A stretch of 64,000 nt of DNA from Chondromyces crocatus (GTDB lineage: Bacteria; Myxococcota_A; Polyangia; Polyangiales; Polyangiaceae): NCBI RefSeq assembly GCF_001189295.1, contig NZ_CP012159.1, positions 10,497,856 through 10,561,855 of the forward strand, given 5' to 3'. The number at the start of each line of letters is the position of its first letter. Within the stretch, counting starts at the first letter, position 1. A model generated the notes under the pieces. That model was given only the letters and a program-made list of their open reading frames with translations, searched no databases and was not told the DNA's origin. The position numbers and the translations under genes are program-made. Of this stretch, positions 1 through 9,015 are shown piece by piece.

Positions 1-1
1 C

Positions 2-637
2 GCCACGGGCGGCGACATCTACGACATCATCCCGCTGGATCAGCACGCCGAGGCCTCCCCCCTGCTGCTCCTCGTGGCCGACGCCACCGGCCACGGGATC
101 GGCCCGGCGCTGAACATCACCCAGCTCCGCGCCATGCTCCGGCTCGGGCTCCGCCTCTCCGCCGACCTCCCCTTGCTGCTCAACCACATCAACCAGCAGC
201 TCGTGCAGGACCTCCCGGGCGACCGCTTCATCACCGCTTTCCTCGGCGTCCTCGACCCGATCCAGCACCAGGTCCGGTTCCACGCCGCCGGCCAGGGCCC
301 CGTCCTCCACTACCGGGCCACCACGGGCGAGATCGTCTGGCGAGAGACCTCCACCACGCCCCTCGGCATGTTCCCCGAGATCGACGTCGAGCCGCCGCCG
401 CCCATCCACATGGACCCCGGCGACCTGCTCGTCCTGCTCACCGACGGCTTCTACGAGTACCAGAACGCGGCCGGCGAAGAGCTGGGCCCCGAGCGCGTCG
501 GCGAGCTCATCGCCCGCATCCACGAGAACCCCGTCGACCAGATCCTCGCCACCCTGCTCTCGATGCTGCGCGAGTTCGCCGGCTCCTCCCGTCAGAACGA
601 CGACCTCACCGCCCTCCTCGTCAAGCGCGAGGTCTGA
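2..637 (+). CDS. SpoIIE-type PP2C serine phosphatase, C-terminal part
   Basis: The reading frame is open from base 2, so the gene starts before the window and only about 211 C-terminal residues are seen. The first residues (ATGGDIYDIIPL) match the metal-binding start of SpoIIE/RsbU-type PP2C domains. They are followed by VADATGHGIGPAL, the usual second metal-site motif (ADVTGHG in most members), and by LLVLLTDGFYEYQN and NDDLTALLVK, which hold the late Asp metal ligands. Such domains dephosphorylate anti-sigma-factor antagonists or act as outputs of sensor proteins. The N-terminal sensor or FHA/GAF part is not visible, so the signal is unknown. The next gene downstream is a Ser/Thr kinase on the same strand, which fits a phospho-signalling pair, but they are 122 bp apart and co-transcription is only inferred. 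Confidence 0.85.
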   Translation, partial: ATGGDIYDIIPLDQHAEASPLLLLVADATGHGIGPALNITQLRAMLRLGLRLSADLPLLLNHINQQLVQDLPGDRFITAFLGVLDPIQHQVRFHAAGQGPVLHYRATTGEIVWRETSTTPLGMFPEIDVEPPPPIHMDPGDLLVLLTDGFYEYQNAAGEELGPERVGELIARIHENPVDQILATLLSMLREFAGSSRQNDDLTALLVKREV

Positions 638-759
638 GGTGACGTCGACGCGTATTTCGACGCCGCGCAGCCTCTCTCCGACCGACCTCGGCGTCACCGC
701 CTCATGCGGGCGTGTGCACGGCGACCCCCCACCTCCGCGGATCTGATACCGTCGCCCTC

Positions 760-2523
760 GTGTCCGGGCAGCGCTCAGCCGAGCGAATCGTGGGTCGTTA
801 CGCGCTCCACGGCGCCATCGCCTCCGGCGGCATGGCCACCGTCCATTTCGGGCGCCTCGTCAGCGAAGCGGGCTTCTCTCGCACCGTCGCCATCAAGCGG
901 CTCCACCCGCAGCACGCCCAGGACCCCGAGTTCACCGCGATGTTCCTCGACGAAGCGAGGGTCGCGGCCCGTATCCAGCACCCCAACGTGGTGCCCACCC
1001 TGGATGTCGTCGCGCTCGACGCCGAGCTGCTCCTCGTCATGGAGTACGTGCAGGGAGAGAGCCTCGCCCGCCTCATCCGCGCCCACCGCGAGCGCGACGC
1101 CGGCGCCCCACCGACCATCGCCGCCAGCATCGTCGGCGGCGCCTTGCACGGCCTCCACGCCGCCCACATCGCCACGAACGAGCAGGGGGAACCCCTCGGC
1201 ATCGTCCACCGAGACGTCTCTCCCGAGAACATCCTCGTGGGCATCGACGGCGTCCCCCGCGTGCTCGACTTCGGCGTCGCCAAGGCCCGCGGTCGCCTCC
1301 ACACCACCCGTGAGGGCCAGATCAAAGGCAAGATCGCCTACATGGCGCCTGAACAGCTCCGCGCCCAGCCCGTCGATCCGAGGACGGACGTCTACGGCGC
1401 CGCCATCGTCCTCTGGGAGCTGCTCACCGGGCGCAGGCTCTTCACCGGCGACAACGAGGGCGCGATCATCGTGAAGATCCTCGGCGGCAACATCACGCCG
1501 CCTTCCCAGCTCGTCCCGGACCTGCCCCCTGCGCTCGACGACATCGTCATGCGCGGCCTCGCCCAGGACCCAGAGGACCGCTTCACCTCGGCCTGGGACA
1601 TGGCTGTCGCCCTCGAGGACGCCACCGGCATCGCGTCTCCCCGCCAGATCGGTGCCTGGGTCGAGCAGCTCGCCAGCGCCGCCATCTCCCGTCGCGCCCG
1701 ACAGATCCAGGACATCGAGAGCGTCTCCCGCCCGATCGCCTTCCCCCTCGTCCCTTCCTCGGCCCCCCCTTCGTCGACGTCTCCTGCGGAGGTCTCCTCG
1801 TCGACGGCGCCTGCGGCGGGCCCCTCGTCGGCATCGCCAGCAGCGCCCTCCTCGTCGGCATTTCCCGCGGTGATCCCTGCGCTGCCCATCCCGACCCATC
1901 CCTCTCAGGGGCCCCAGTCCACCACCGCGCCCTCCGCCACCGCGCCTTCCACCACCGTCCCCTCGGGTCCCCCCACGCCGCCCCCGAGCTGGAGCGCCAC
2001 CCGCGTCTCCGCGGCGCCACCACCTCCTCAGCCTCAGCCTCAGCCCTCGCCTTCGGGTCCGACGGCCATCCCCTCGTCGCCTGCCGGTCCCCTCCGCCCG
2101 GCCTTGCTCGTGGTCGTCGCAGCCGCCCTCGGGGGACTCGCCGCGACCCTCACCCTCACCCTCGGCGGCGCCCCGCAACCTGCATCCACCACGGACCTCG
2201 CCAGCGCCTCGGCCGCCCCCCGCGCGAGTTCCCCCAGCACCGCCGTCGACGCCGAGACCCCGGCGCCTGCCCTTGCTGCGTCGCTCGCCTCTGCCCCTTC
2301 GGCGCCCACCGTCGCTCCCGCCGCACCCCCTCCCGATCCCACCGCCGCGGCCCTCACCGCCCCGACCCCCGCTGCCGCCCCCTCTGGCACCACAGCCCCG
2401 ACCCCCCACGGCGCCACCCCACGGAGCACCACCGGCACCACGAAGCCACCGCGCACCTCCTGCAACCCCCCCTATACTGTCGACGCTCGCGGTATCCGCC
2501 GCATCAAGCCGGAGTGCATGTGA
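760..2523 (+). CDS. Membrane-anchored Ser/Thr protein kinase with Pro/Ala/Ser-rich tail
   Basis: A bacterial Hanks-type kinase of about 587 residues. It shows the Gly-loop (GAIASGGMATVHFG), the ATP-contact Lys (VAIKRLH), the catalytic loop HRDVSPENIL, the metal-binding DFG (VLDFGVAKA) and the APEQ motif, all in the first 220 residues. The kinase domain ends near residue 300. A long Pro/Ala/Ser/Thr linker follows, then one hydrophobic span (PALLVVVAAALGGLAATLTL) and a short tail with two Cys. The domain should therefore be cytoplasmic and the Pro-rich tail may reach the envelope. I chose GTG 760 because the Gly-loop then lies about 20 residues in, as is usual; an in-frame GTG at 712 is possible. 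The stop overlaps the start of the next gene, so the two are probably co-translated. Confidence 0.92.
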   Translation: MSGQRSAERIVGRYALHGAIASGGMATVHFGRLVSEAGFSRTVAIKRLHPQHAQDPEFTAMFLDEARVAARIQHPNVVPTLDVVALDAELLLVMEYVQGESLARLIRAHRERDAGAPPTIAASIVGGALHGLHAAHIATNEQGEPLGIVHRDVSPENILVGIDGVPRVLDFGVAKARGRLHTTREGQIKGKIAYMAPEQLRAQPVDPRTDVYGAAIVLWELLTGRRLFTGDNEGAIIVKILGGNITPPSQLVPDLPPALDDIVMRGLAQDPEDRFTSAWDMAVALEDATGIASPRQIGAWVEQLASAAISRRARQIQDIESVSRPIAFPLVPSSAPPSSTSPAEVSSSTAPAAGPSSASPAAPSSSAFPAVIPALPIPTHPSQGPQSTTAPSATAPSTTVPSGPPTPPPSWSATRVSAAPPPPQPQPQPSPSGPTAIPSSPAGPLRPALLVVVAAALGGLAATLTLTLGGAPQPASTTDLASASAAPRASSPSTAVDAETPAPALAASLASAPSAPTVAPAAPPPDPTAAALTAPTPAAAPSGTTAPTPHGATPRSTTGTTKPPRTSCNPPYTVDARGIRRIKPECM

Positions 2524-3413
2524 CCCACGCGAAGCCGAAGCCTCCCCCCCTCGCGCTCGCGGTCGCGCTCACCCCCCTTCTCCTCGCTGCCGCGCCGCTC
2601 GAAGCGAGCGCCGCCCCCACCAAGCGCCAGTGCGCTGCGGCCTACGAAGACGCCCAGTCCTTGCGCCAGGAGAGCAAGCTCCAGGCGGCCCGCGAGAAGG
2701 CCCTCCTCTGCGCCTCCGACGCCTGCCCCGCCGTCGTCCGCGGCGACTGCGCCCGCTGGCACCAGGAGATCGAAGCCAGCCAGCCCACCGTCGTCTTCCA
2801 TGTCAAGGACACCGCTGGGAAAGAGACCGCCAGCGTCCGCCTCCACATCGACGGCCAGCTCGTCCGCGAGCGCCTCGAAGGCACGGCCATCCCGGTCGAT
2901 CCGGGCGAACACCTGCTCCGCTTCGAGATCGACGGCGCCGACCCCATCGAGCAGCGCCAGGTCATCCGTGAAGGCGAGAAGCTTCGCGCGATCAGCGTCT
3001 CCTTCGCGCCCGAACCCACGGCGTCCCCTCCTTCTCCGAGCGCCTCCGAGTCCCCGCCGCCCGATCACCGCGGCCCGCCCGCACTCGCCTGGATCCTCGG
3101 TGGCGTCGGCGTCGCCGGCCTCGGCGTCGGTGCCACCTTCGGCCTGCTCGGCCTGAGCCAGAAGGGCGACCTCGAAGACACCTGCGCCCCCCGCTGCTCC
3201 AGCAGCGACATCGGCGCAGTCCGCAGCAAGCTCATCGTCTCCGACATCGGCTTCGGCGTCGGCATCGTCTCGCTCGGCGTCGCCACCATCCTCTTTCTCA
3301 CCTCTGGCTCCAGCAGCGAGCCCTCCGCCGACGCCCGACGCCCCCCCAGCCTCGACATCGCCTTCACCCCGCTCACGGGTGGCGGCTTCGCGGGCCTCTC
3401 GGGTACCTTCTGA
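2520..3413 (+). CDS. Exported protein with PEGA-like segment and two membrane spans
   Basis: About 297 residues, starting at a GTG that overlaps the kinase stop (GTGA); an in-frame GTG at 2514 also exists. The N-terminus is a clear signal peptide (LALAVALTPLLLAAAPLEASA). The early mature part is Cys-containing and helical (AAAYEDAQSLRQESKLQAAREKALLCA). It is followed by a beta-rich stretch around residues 90-165 (VRLHIDGQLV, IPVDPGEHLLRFE) that resembles PEGA repeats. Two hydrophobic spans near residues 190-210 and 240-260 flank a loop with two Cys. This layout is common in proteins encoded next to myxobacterial Ser/Thr kinases. The overlap suggests it is a partner or target of the kinase; its biochemical role is unknown. 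Confidence 0.8.
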   Translation: MTHAKPKPPPLALAVALTPLLLAAAPLEASAAPTKRQCAAAYEDAQSLRQESKLQAAREKALLCASDACPAVVRGDCARWHQEIEASQPTVVFHVKDTAGKETASVRLHIDGQLVRERLEGTAIPVDPGEHLLRFEIDGADPIEQRQVIREGEKLRAISVSFAPEPTASPPSPSASESPPPDHRGPPALAWILGGVGVAGLGVGATFGLLGLSQKGDLEDTCAPRCSSSDIGAVRSKLIVSDIGFGVGIVSLGVATILFLTSGSSSEPSADARRPPSLDIAFTPLTGGGFAGLSGTF

Positions 3414-3414
3414 G

Positions 3415-3483
3415 CGCTCACCGCCGCTCGCACCAACCGCTCACCGTCGCTCGCATCGACCGCTCACCGTCGCTCACGCGCCG
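3415..3483. repeat. Three tandem 23-bp repeats between convergent genes
   Basis: Three head-to-tail units starting at 3415, 3438 and 3461 each begin CGCTCACCG(C/T)CGCTC. The third unit runs into the end of the DJ-1 family gene. They fill the gap between two convergent stops; no function is evident. Confidence 0.7.
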
Positions 3484-4459
3484 CTGCGACGAGCGCCGGA
3501 ATGAACCGCGCAGCGAACTCCCCGTCCGACGCTGGCTGCTGCGCCGTATAGAGCTCCCGGTCGACGACGACGTGACTCTGCCAGGCCTCGCCCACCACCA
3601 CGTCTGCCCCGGCGCCGCGCAGCGCAGCTTCCGGATAGAACCGCACCCGCCCCCCGAGCATCGCCGCGGGCCCTCCCTCCTCCACGGCCGCCTCTTCGGC
3701 CGTGCTGAAGACCGTGAGCTGGTAGCCCGCGTAGGGCCATCCTGACGGCACCTCCGCTGGCGGCGCCCCCTCGCGGCTCACCAGCGCATTCACGAACCCG
3801 TTCGCATCCTCCAGCGCCGCGAGCAGCGCGATCGGCCCATGGCAAAGGAGCCCGGTGGGACGACCCGCTTCGTGGAAAAACCGCAGCGTACGCCCCACAT
3901 CCTGGTCGACGAGCAGATCCCCCATCGGTGCGTGCCCGCCGGGAAAGAACACCCCCGCGTACCTGTCGAGCCCCTCGGACACCACCTCCGCGAGGCGCCG
4001 GGGCTGCCGCAGCCCATCGAGGCTGTCCCGCAGGGCGAGCGCCTTTCCGAGTTCCTCCTCGTCGTTCCCGAAGTAGGCCGCGCTGACCGAGTGGGGATCC
4101 ACGACGGCAGGATTCCCGGCCGGGTTGGCGAACACCGGCTCCAGGCCTGCGTCGATCATCGCGCGCACCGGCACGATCAGCTCGTTGAGGTAGTAACCGG
4201 TCGCGAACACCCGCCCATCGCGCAGCTCCAGCTCGTTCCGGCTCGAGAGCACCACCAGCACGGCGGGCTTCTCCTCCGGCGCAGCAGAGTCACCGCGACC
4301 TCCTGGCGTCGTCTCCGCGCCTCCGCAACCGACCGACGACACCACGGCCCCGAGCGAGCCCGCGAGCAGCAGGGAGAGGAGCGCGCGCCGGGAGCGGTGC
4401 GCCGACGGCGCCTCGGGGTCACGGCTGGAGAGGACGGCACAGGTGGTGGAATGACGCAT
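3464..4459 (-). CDS. Exported DJ-1/PfpI (Hsp31-like) family protein
   Basis: About 331 residues, start ATG at 4457-4459 with an AAAGG ribosome site just upstream. The N-terminus has paired Arg and a hydrophobic run ending in SSVGC, which reads as a lipobox or Tat-lipoprotein signal. The rest is a glutamine-amidotransferase-like DJ-1/PfpI fold: PAVLVVLSS start, FFPGGHAPMGDL near residue 172, and the nucleophile elbow LLCHGPIALLAA with the reactive Cys near residue 205 followed by His. The GGHAPMGDL motif and long form resemble the Hsp31/glyoxalase III branch, whose members convert methylglyoxal or act as chaperones. It is divergent from a LysR regulator 102 bp away, which probably controls it. 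Precise substrate is not determinable from sequence. Confidence 0.85.
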   Translation of the reverse strand: MRHSTTCAVLSSRDPEAPSAHRSRRALLSLLLAGSLGAVVSSVGCGGAETTPGGRGDSAAPEEKPAVLVVLSSRNELELRDGRVFATGYYLNELIVPVRAMIDAGLEPVFANPAGNPAVVDPHSVSAAYFGNDEEELGKALALRDSLDGLRQPRRLAEVVSEGLDRYAGVFFPGGHAPMGDLLVDQDVGRTLRFFHEAGRPTGLLCHGPIALLAALEDANGFVNALVSREGAPPAEVPSGWPYAGYQLTVFSTAEEAAVEEGGPAAMLGGRVRFYPEAALRGAGADVVVGEAWQSHVVVDRELYTAQQPASDGEFAARFIPALVAAARERR

Positions 4460-4561
4460 GGGAATGCCTTTCGTTGGCTCCTTGCTGGAGCGTTCGGTGG
4501 CCTCAGATTGCTTCGCGCATCGCCCCCTGGGTACGCTCTGTGGGAACGAAAGAGTTGTTCT

Positions 4562-5485
4562 GTGAATGAACGAACGAGGCCTGCCTTCCCCGAGATCTCC
4601 CTCCCGCTCCTCGTCGCGTTCTGTCGGACCTTCGAGGAGGGCTCGTTCACCCGTGCCGCGCGGCTGCTGCACCTCCGACCGGCAGCGGTCAGCCGCGCCA
4701 TCGCCAAGCTCGAAGCCTCCCTGGGCGTGGTGCTGTTCCGGCGCACGACACGCCAGCTTCGCGCCACACCGGCCGCGGCCCGGTACTACGAGGAGGTTCG
4801 ACCGGCGCTGGAGAAGCTCGCCTCGGCCGAGCAGCTCGTCCACGAGCGAGGCGTCGTCCGAGGCCGGGTGCGCATCAGCATCCCGACCACCTGGGGCCTC
4901 CACCGCCTGGTCCCTCACCTCGAAGGCTTCACCGACGTACACCCCGCCGTCGAGCTGGATCTCCAGGTGAGCAACATGGTCGTGGATTTCGTGCGAGAAG
5001 GCTGCGACCTCGCGGTGCGGCTCGGCCGCATCGAGGACGAGAGCCTCGTCTCCAGGAAGCTCGGCGAGGCGACCCTGGGCCTCTTCGCGAGCCCCCGCTA
5101 CCTCGAACGACGTGGCACCCCGCGCTCTGTCGAAGAGCTCGCAGAGCACACACTCCTCCCCTTCGTCCTCCCTCGCGCCGGCCGGACCTTGCCGTGGATC
5201 TTCACGAACCCGGACGAAGAGCTCCTCCCCTCCGGCTCGATTCGCTCCTTCGACGACCCCCACGCCGCAATCTTCCTGGCCCGAGGCGGCGTGGGGATCT
5301 GCCAGATCTACCACTTCATGGTGGAATCGGAGTGCAAGGCAGGTGACCTCGTCGAGGTGCTCCCCTCTCGCAATGGTCGCAAGCGGACCTTCTCGCTCGT
5401 CTACCCGAAGCAAGCACTCAATCCCGCAGTGCGCGCCGTGATCGAGTTCATCCTCTCCCGGAGCAAGCGCCTCACCGACAGGTAG
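4562..5485 (+). CDS. LysR-type transcriptional regulator
   Basis: 307 residues from GTG 4562. The N-terminal winged helix-turn-helix (residues about 10-65) has the LysR signature: LLVAFCRTFEEGSFTRAA, AVSRAIAKLEASLGVVLF and RRTTRQLRATPA. The rest is a periplasmic-binding-protein-like effector domain (VRISIPTTWGLHRLVPHL, DLAVRLGRIEDESLV, GGVGICQIYHF). The frame is open much further upstream, but that part overlaps the oppositely oriented DJ-1 gene and has no HTH, so the late GTG is preferred. LysR regulators commonly control the divergent neighbour, here the DJ-1/PfpI gene. AACGAAAG occurs just upstream of both starts (inverted, 4468-4475 and 4545-4552); this may simply reflect the two ribosome sites. 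Confidence 0.9.
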   Translation: MNERTRPAFPEISLPLLVAFCRTFEEGSFTRAARLLHLRPAAVSRAIAKLEASLGVVLFRRTTRQLRATPAAARYYEEVRPALEKLASAEQLVHERGVVRGRVRISIPTTWGLHRLVPHLEGFTDVHPAVELDLQVSNMVVDFVREGCDLAVRLGRIEDESLVSRKLGEATLGLFASPRYLERRGTPRSVEELAEHTLLPFVLPRAGRTLPWIFTNPDEELLPSGSIRSFDDPHAAIFLARGGVGICQIYHFMVESECKAGDLVEVLPSRNGRKRTFSLVYPKQALNPAVRAVIEFILSRSKRLTDR

Positions 5486-5563
5486 CCCCGCACCGGCGCA
5501 GCTCAGCCTTCGGTCACCCTCGTCCTCTGGCCGCATCACCTCCCAGCAGGTACCCTGCCCCGC

Positions 5564-6187
5564 ATGTCGAGCGCCGCACCTGGCCCGAACCTCGCCACGG
5601 CCATCGATCTCCTCGCCCTGCCTGCGGACGAGCGCTTTCACGAGATCATCGACGGCGCCCTCGTCCCCAAGGCGCTGCCCAGCCTTCGGCACGGTGCTGC
5701 CCAGGCCGAGCTCACGGCCGAGATCACGGGTGCCTACGGTCCTCGCGCTGGCGGCAGAGGCCCGGGTGGCTGGCTCATCGCCACCGAGGTGGAGATCGCC
5801 TTCGAGCGGCACCAGATCCTCCGACCGGACATCGTCGGCTGGCGGCGCGAGCGCCTACCTCGCTTGCCTGAAGAGACGCCCGTCTCGCTTCGGCCCGACT
5901 GGGCCTGCGAGATCCTGTCCCCCTCCAGCAAGCAGAACGATCTCTTCAGGAAACTGCGCGTCTATGCCCGCAACCGGGTCCCGCACTACTGGATCCTCGA
6001 TCCCGACATCGCGGTCCTCTGGGTCTACCGATGGACCCACGACGGCTACCTGCTCGCGCTGACCGCCGAGAACCACGAGCGCATCCGCGCCGAGCCCTTC
6101 GACGCCTTCGAGTTCTCCGTCCACAGCCTCCTCGCACGCGACGACATCCCGCCATCTCCTTCGACGCCCCCTGCCTCCACGACCTGA
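5564..6187 (+). CDS. Uma2 family (DUF820) restriction-endonuclease-like protein
   Basis: 207 residues. It matches the Uma2/DUF820 pattern: an N-terminal RFHEIIDGALVPK-like strand, EVEIAFERHQILRPDIVGWRR (the PD-type metal site), CEILSPSSKQNDLFRKL with the catalytic Glu, and YARNRVPHYWILDPD. These are members of the PD-(D/E)XK nuclease superfamily. They are very common and often multicopy in cyanobacteria and myxobacteria, usually with no known target. The gene stands alone with a 78-bp gap upstream. Nothing in the neighbourhood suggests a restriction or toxin system, so its role is open. Confidence 0.88.
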   Translation: MSSAAPGPNLATAIDLLALPADERFHEIIDGALVPKALPSLRHGAAQAELTAEITGAYGPRAGGRGPGGWLIATEVEIAFERHQILRPDIVGWRRERLPRLPEETPVSLRPDWACEILSPSSKQNDLFRKLRVYARNRVPHYWILDPDIAVLWVYRWTHDGYLLALTAENHERIRAEPFDAFEFSVHSLLARDDIPPSPSTPPASTT

Positions 6188-6241
6188 GCCCCCAGATCCC
6201 TCCGACCCCCACGCCAGGACCCGCTACCCTCCTCTGGCCCC

Positions 6242-7027
6242 GTGACGCCTCCCTGCCACCCGCGAAACCTCGTCCTCGCAGCCCTCGTGCTGCTCGGCGG
6301 CGCCTCGCTCCTCGTGCTGCTCGGCGGCGCCTCGCTCCTCGTGCTGCTCGGCGGCGCCTCGCTCACGGCCTGCAAGCCCTCCACGCCGTCCCCTCCCCCG
6401 CCCGAGGCCAGTGACGCCTCCGCGTCGCCCCTCACGCCCGCACCGCCACCCCCTGCACAGCCGCTCCAGCCTCCCTCGGCCTTCTCCACGATCACCGACC
6501 CTGCCGCCCGCTCCATCGCCCTCTTCACGGAAGCCGGCCGCGTCCTCACCCATCCCCGGTGCACCAACTGCCACCCTGCCGACGGTGTCCCCCGGCAAGG
6601 CATGCATCACCAGCCGCACACCCCTGCCGTCATTGGCGGCCCTGACGGCCACGGTCCCCCTGGCCTCCCGTGCGCCTCGTGCCACCAGGCCACCAACATC
6701 GCCCTTCAGGGTGCCACCCTCCGCAGCATCCCTGGCGACCCCCACTGGGCGCTCGCCCCTGCTGCGATGGCCTGGCTCGACCGATCCCTCACCCAGATCT
6801 GCGAGCAGCTCAAAGACCCCCAGCGCAACGGCGGCAAGACCCTCACCGCGCTTCACCACCACATGGCCGAAGACACCCTCGTCGGCTGGGCCTGGGCCCC
6901 TGGACCGGATCGCGAACCGGCCCCGGGAACGCAGCGAGCCTTCGGTGAGCTGATCGCCGCCTGGATCGAGACGGGCGCCCATTGCCCATCCCCTGCTCCC
7001 GAGCGTCGCGACACCACCACCCCATGA
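6242..7027 (+). CDS. Exported lipoprotein with two CXXCH haem-type motifs
   Basis: 261 residues from GTG 6242. The signal peptide carries three exact copies of the nine-residue unit LVLLGGASL, then LTAC as a lipobox. A Pro/Ala linker follows. The domain has two haem c attachment motifs, CTNCH near residue 106 and CASCH near residue 144, with several free His and Met in between (GMHHQPHT). Proteins of this kind are sometimes labelled isoquinoline 1-oxidoreductase subunits by similarity. A periplasmic c-type cytochrome-like electron carrier is a reasonable reading. The stop lies 37 bp from the convergent ferredoxin reductase stop. Confidence 0.75.
   Translation: MTPPCHPRNLVLAALVLLGGASLLVLLGGASLLVLLGGASLTACKPSTPSPPPPEASDASASPLTPAPPPPAQPLQPPSAFSTITDPAARSIALFTEAGRVLTHPRCTNCHPADGVPRQGMHHQPHTPAVIGGPDGHGPPGLPCASCHQATNIALQGATLRSIPGDPHWALAPAAMAWLDRSLTQICEQLKDPQRNGGKTLTALHHHMAEDTLVGWAWAPGPDREPAPGTQRAFGELIAAWIETGAHCPSPAPERRDTTTP
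6284..6364 (+). repeat. Three perfect 27-bp tandem repeats in a signal peptide
   Basis: Units 6284-6310, 6311-6337 and 6338-6364 are identical and each encodes LVLLGGASL, in frame with the lipoprotein gene. Gain or loss of one unit would change the hydrophobic length of the signal peptide by nine residues without shifting frame. Confidence 0.9.
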
Positions 7028-7064
7028 GCGTCGACGACGGCGCCGACACCGCCCCCCCCGGTGT

Positions 7065-7838
7065 TCACTTCACCGAGAACGCCTTCTCGATCAGGTAGTG
7101 ACCCGGCTCGCCGCTGTTGCCCTCGGTGAAGCCCATCTCTTCGAGCAGCGTGCTCGTCTCGGTCAGCATCTCGGGGCTCCCGCAGAGCATCACCCGATCG
7201 CGCTCGGGGTGCATCGGAGGCAGATCGAGATCGTGGAAGATCTTCCCCGTCTTGAGCAGGTGCGTGATCCGCCCCGGTGTCTTGAAGTTCTCGCGCGTCA
7301 CCGTCGGGTAGTAGACGAGCTTCTTCTTCACCATCTCGCCGAAGAACTCGTTCTGCGGCAGCTCCTCACGGATGAACTTCGCGTACGCGAGATCCGCCAC
7401 GTTGCGGCACGTGTGCGTCAGGATCACCCGGTCGAACTTCTCGTAGACCTCGTAGTCCTTGATGATGCTGAGGAACGGCGCGAGTCCCGTGCCCGTCGCC
7501 AGGAGCCACAGGTGCTTGCCGGGGACCAGGTTGCCGGTGACCAGCGTGCCGGTCGGCTTCGTCCCCACCAGCAGCGAATCGCCGACCTTGATGTGCTGCA
7601 GCCTCGACGTCAGCGGCCCGTTCGGGACCTTGATCGAGTAGAACTCCAGCGTCTCCTCGTAGCTCGCGCTCGCCATCGAGTACGCCCGCAACAGCGGCCT
7701 GCCTTCGACGCTCATGCCGAGCATCACGAACTGTCCGTTCACGAAGCGGAACCCGGCGCTGCGGGTGGCCTTGATGGTGAACAGACTGTCGGTCCAGTGG
7801 TGGACGTCGAGCACCTTCTCCTCGGTGAACTTCAGCAT
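7065..7838 (-). CDS. fpr: Ferredoxin/flavodoxin-NADP+ reductase
   Basis: 257 residues, the normal length of bacterial Fpr. The FAD-binding barrel has the RxYSMAS motif (LLRAYSMASASYEETLEF), and the NADP site has ATGTGLAPFLSII and CGSPEML. The C-terminus is LIEKAFSVK, without the long extension of some subclasses. It transfers electrons between NADPH and ferredoxin or flavodoxin in the cytoplasm, supplying reductant for oxidative-stress defence and for ferredoxin-dependent oxygenases. It is transcribed on its own; the 232-bp upstream gap should hold its promoter. Well supported. Confidence 0.95.
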   Translation of the reverse strand: MLKFTEEKVLDVHHWTDSLFTIKATRSAGFRFVNGQFVMLGMSVEGRPLLRAYSMASASYEETLEFYSIKVPNGPLTSRLQHIKVGDSLLVGTKPTGTLVTGNLVPGKHLWLLATGTGLAPFLSIIKDYEVYEKFDRVILTHTCRNVADLAYAKFIREELPQNEFFGEMVKKKLVYYPTVTRENFKTPGRITHLLKTGKIFHDLDLPPMHPERDRVMLCGSPEMLTETSTLLEEMGFTEGNSGEPGHYLIEKAFSVK

Positions 7839-8106
7839 ACGCGCCGCGTATTTAGCATTCTCTGCTGCGCAGCGTCAGTTCGAATGTAATGTCCGGGACG
7901 CGCAATTCCTGCGGACCCGTCACTGCGTGATCTCGTGCGCGCCTCGACCAGACTCAACCGTGATGTCCCTGACCGCGCCGTGACACGCGCATGAACTCCG
8001 GCTGACGCCATCTGCAGCGGAAGGCGCCCCACGCCACGCCAATCCACGGCGTTTCCAGGGGTCCCCTGAATTGCCATGGCTGACCCACCATGATGTGCTC
8101 GCCATC

Positions 8107-9015
8107 ATGCAGGAGTCTCCGCGACGACCCTCGCCCTTGCCCTGGCGAGCCTCGCACCTGCTGTGGCCAGCCCTCACCACGGGCATCGCCTGCGCCGCGC
8201 TCGGCGCCCACGCCCAGGCTCTGCCACCTCCGCGCGCGCTCGACACCTCCCGCCCGGCGGCCTCGGCCCCGCCGACCGACCCGCGTGCCCTCCCAGGCTC
8301 CTGCCTCCACAAGAAGTGCTTCGACGACGCCGAGGAGCACACCGAGCCTCCCCTCGCGAAGGCCCCCTCCTCGCCGCACGAGGCCATCGTCGCGCTCGCC
8401 AACGCCCGCGGCCTTGCCTGTACCGGCACCCTCATCGCCCCCTCGGTGGTCCTCACCGCGCGCCATTGCCTCCCGCTCATCCATGCCCGTCTCGGCCGTG
8501 ACGCCACCGCCCCCGCCGAGGTCATCCCCGTCGTGGCCTCGCGCGTCCCTCCCTTGCGCCTCGTCGACCTCGCCCTGCTCAAGCTCAGCCGCCCGACCAC
8601 CGTCTCACCGCTCCCCCTCCGCACGGCCACCGACACCATGGCCCCGACCGATCCCCTCCGCCTCATCGGGTACGGCGCCATCGACCCCTCCGGCGAGCGC
8701 TCCCTCGGCCGCCGCCACTTCGCGGACGTCCATCCCCGCGGCTGGGGCTGCGACGCCCAGACCAGCGCCACCAGCGGCTGCATCCCCGACCTCGAGATGC
8801 TGATCGGCCGCGGCGCGCGCAACGACACCTGCTCCGGCGACAGCGGCGGACCCGTCCTCGAAACCACGGACCAGGGCCTGCGCATCGTGGCCGTCACCTC
8901 CCGCGCGGTCCGCGACGCCCTCCTCCGGTGCGGCGACGGCGGCATCTACACCCGCACCGACCGCCTCTCGACCTGGATCCACACCACGGCCCGACAGCTG
9001 GAGACCCCCCCGTGA
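8107..9015 (+). CDS. Exported trypsin-like serine protease
   Basis: About 302 residues from ATG 8107; a TTG at 8071 is in frame but would put extra residues before the signal peptide. The signal peptide runs to about GAHAQA, then a Pro/Ala-rich pro-region. The S1 triad is visible: His in LTARHCL (near 120), Asp in RLVDLALLKL (near 153) and Ser in CSGDSGGPVL (near 246). Paired Cys around the His and Ser sites suit disulfides, so it should act outside the cytoplasm. The stop overlaps the GTG of the next gene (GTGA), so the two are probably translated together. Substrate unknown. Confidence 0.88.
   Translation: MQESPRRPSPLPWRASHLLWPALTTGIACAALGAHAQALPPPRALDTSRPAASAPPTDPRALPGSCLHKKCFDDAEEHTEPPLAKAPSSPHEAIVALANARGLACTGTLIAPSVVLTARHCLPLIHARLGRDATAPAEVIPVVASRVPPLRLVDLALLKLSRPTTVSPLPLRTATDTMAPTDPLRLIGYGAIDPSGERSLGRRHFADVHPRGWGCDAQTSATSGCIPDLEMLIGRGARNDTCSGDSGGPVLETTDQGLRIVAVTSRAVRDALLRCGDGGIYTRTDRLSTWIHTTARQLETPP

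Noticed and set aside
775..2409. Gly/Arg-rich minus-strand frame opposite the kinase
   Set aside because: Composition is typical of an antisense shadow of a GC-rich gene, and the plus strand has a complete kinase.
7046..7064. Small hairpin ACACCG/CGGTGT between convergent stops
   Set aside because: Only 6 bp of stem with a C-only loop; too weak to claim as a terminator.
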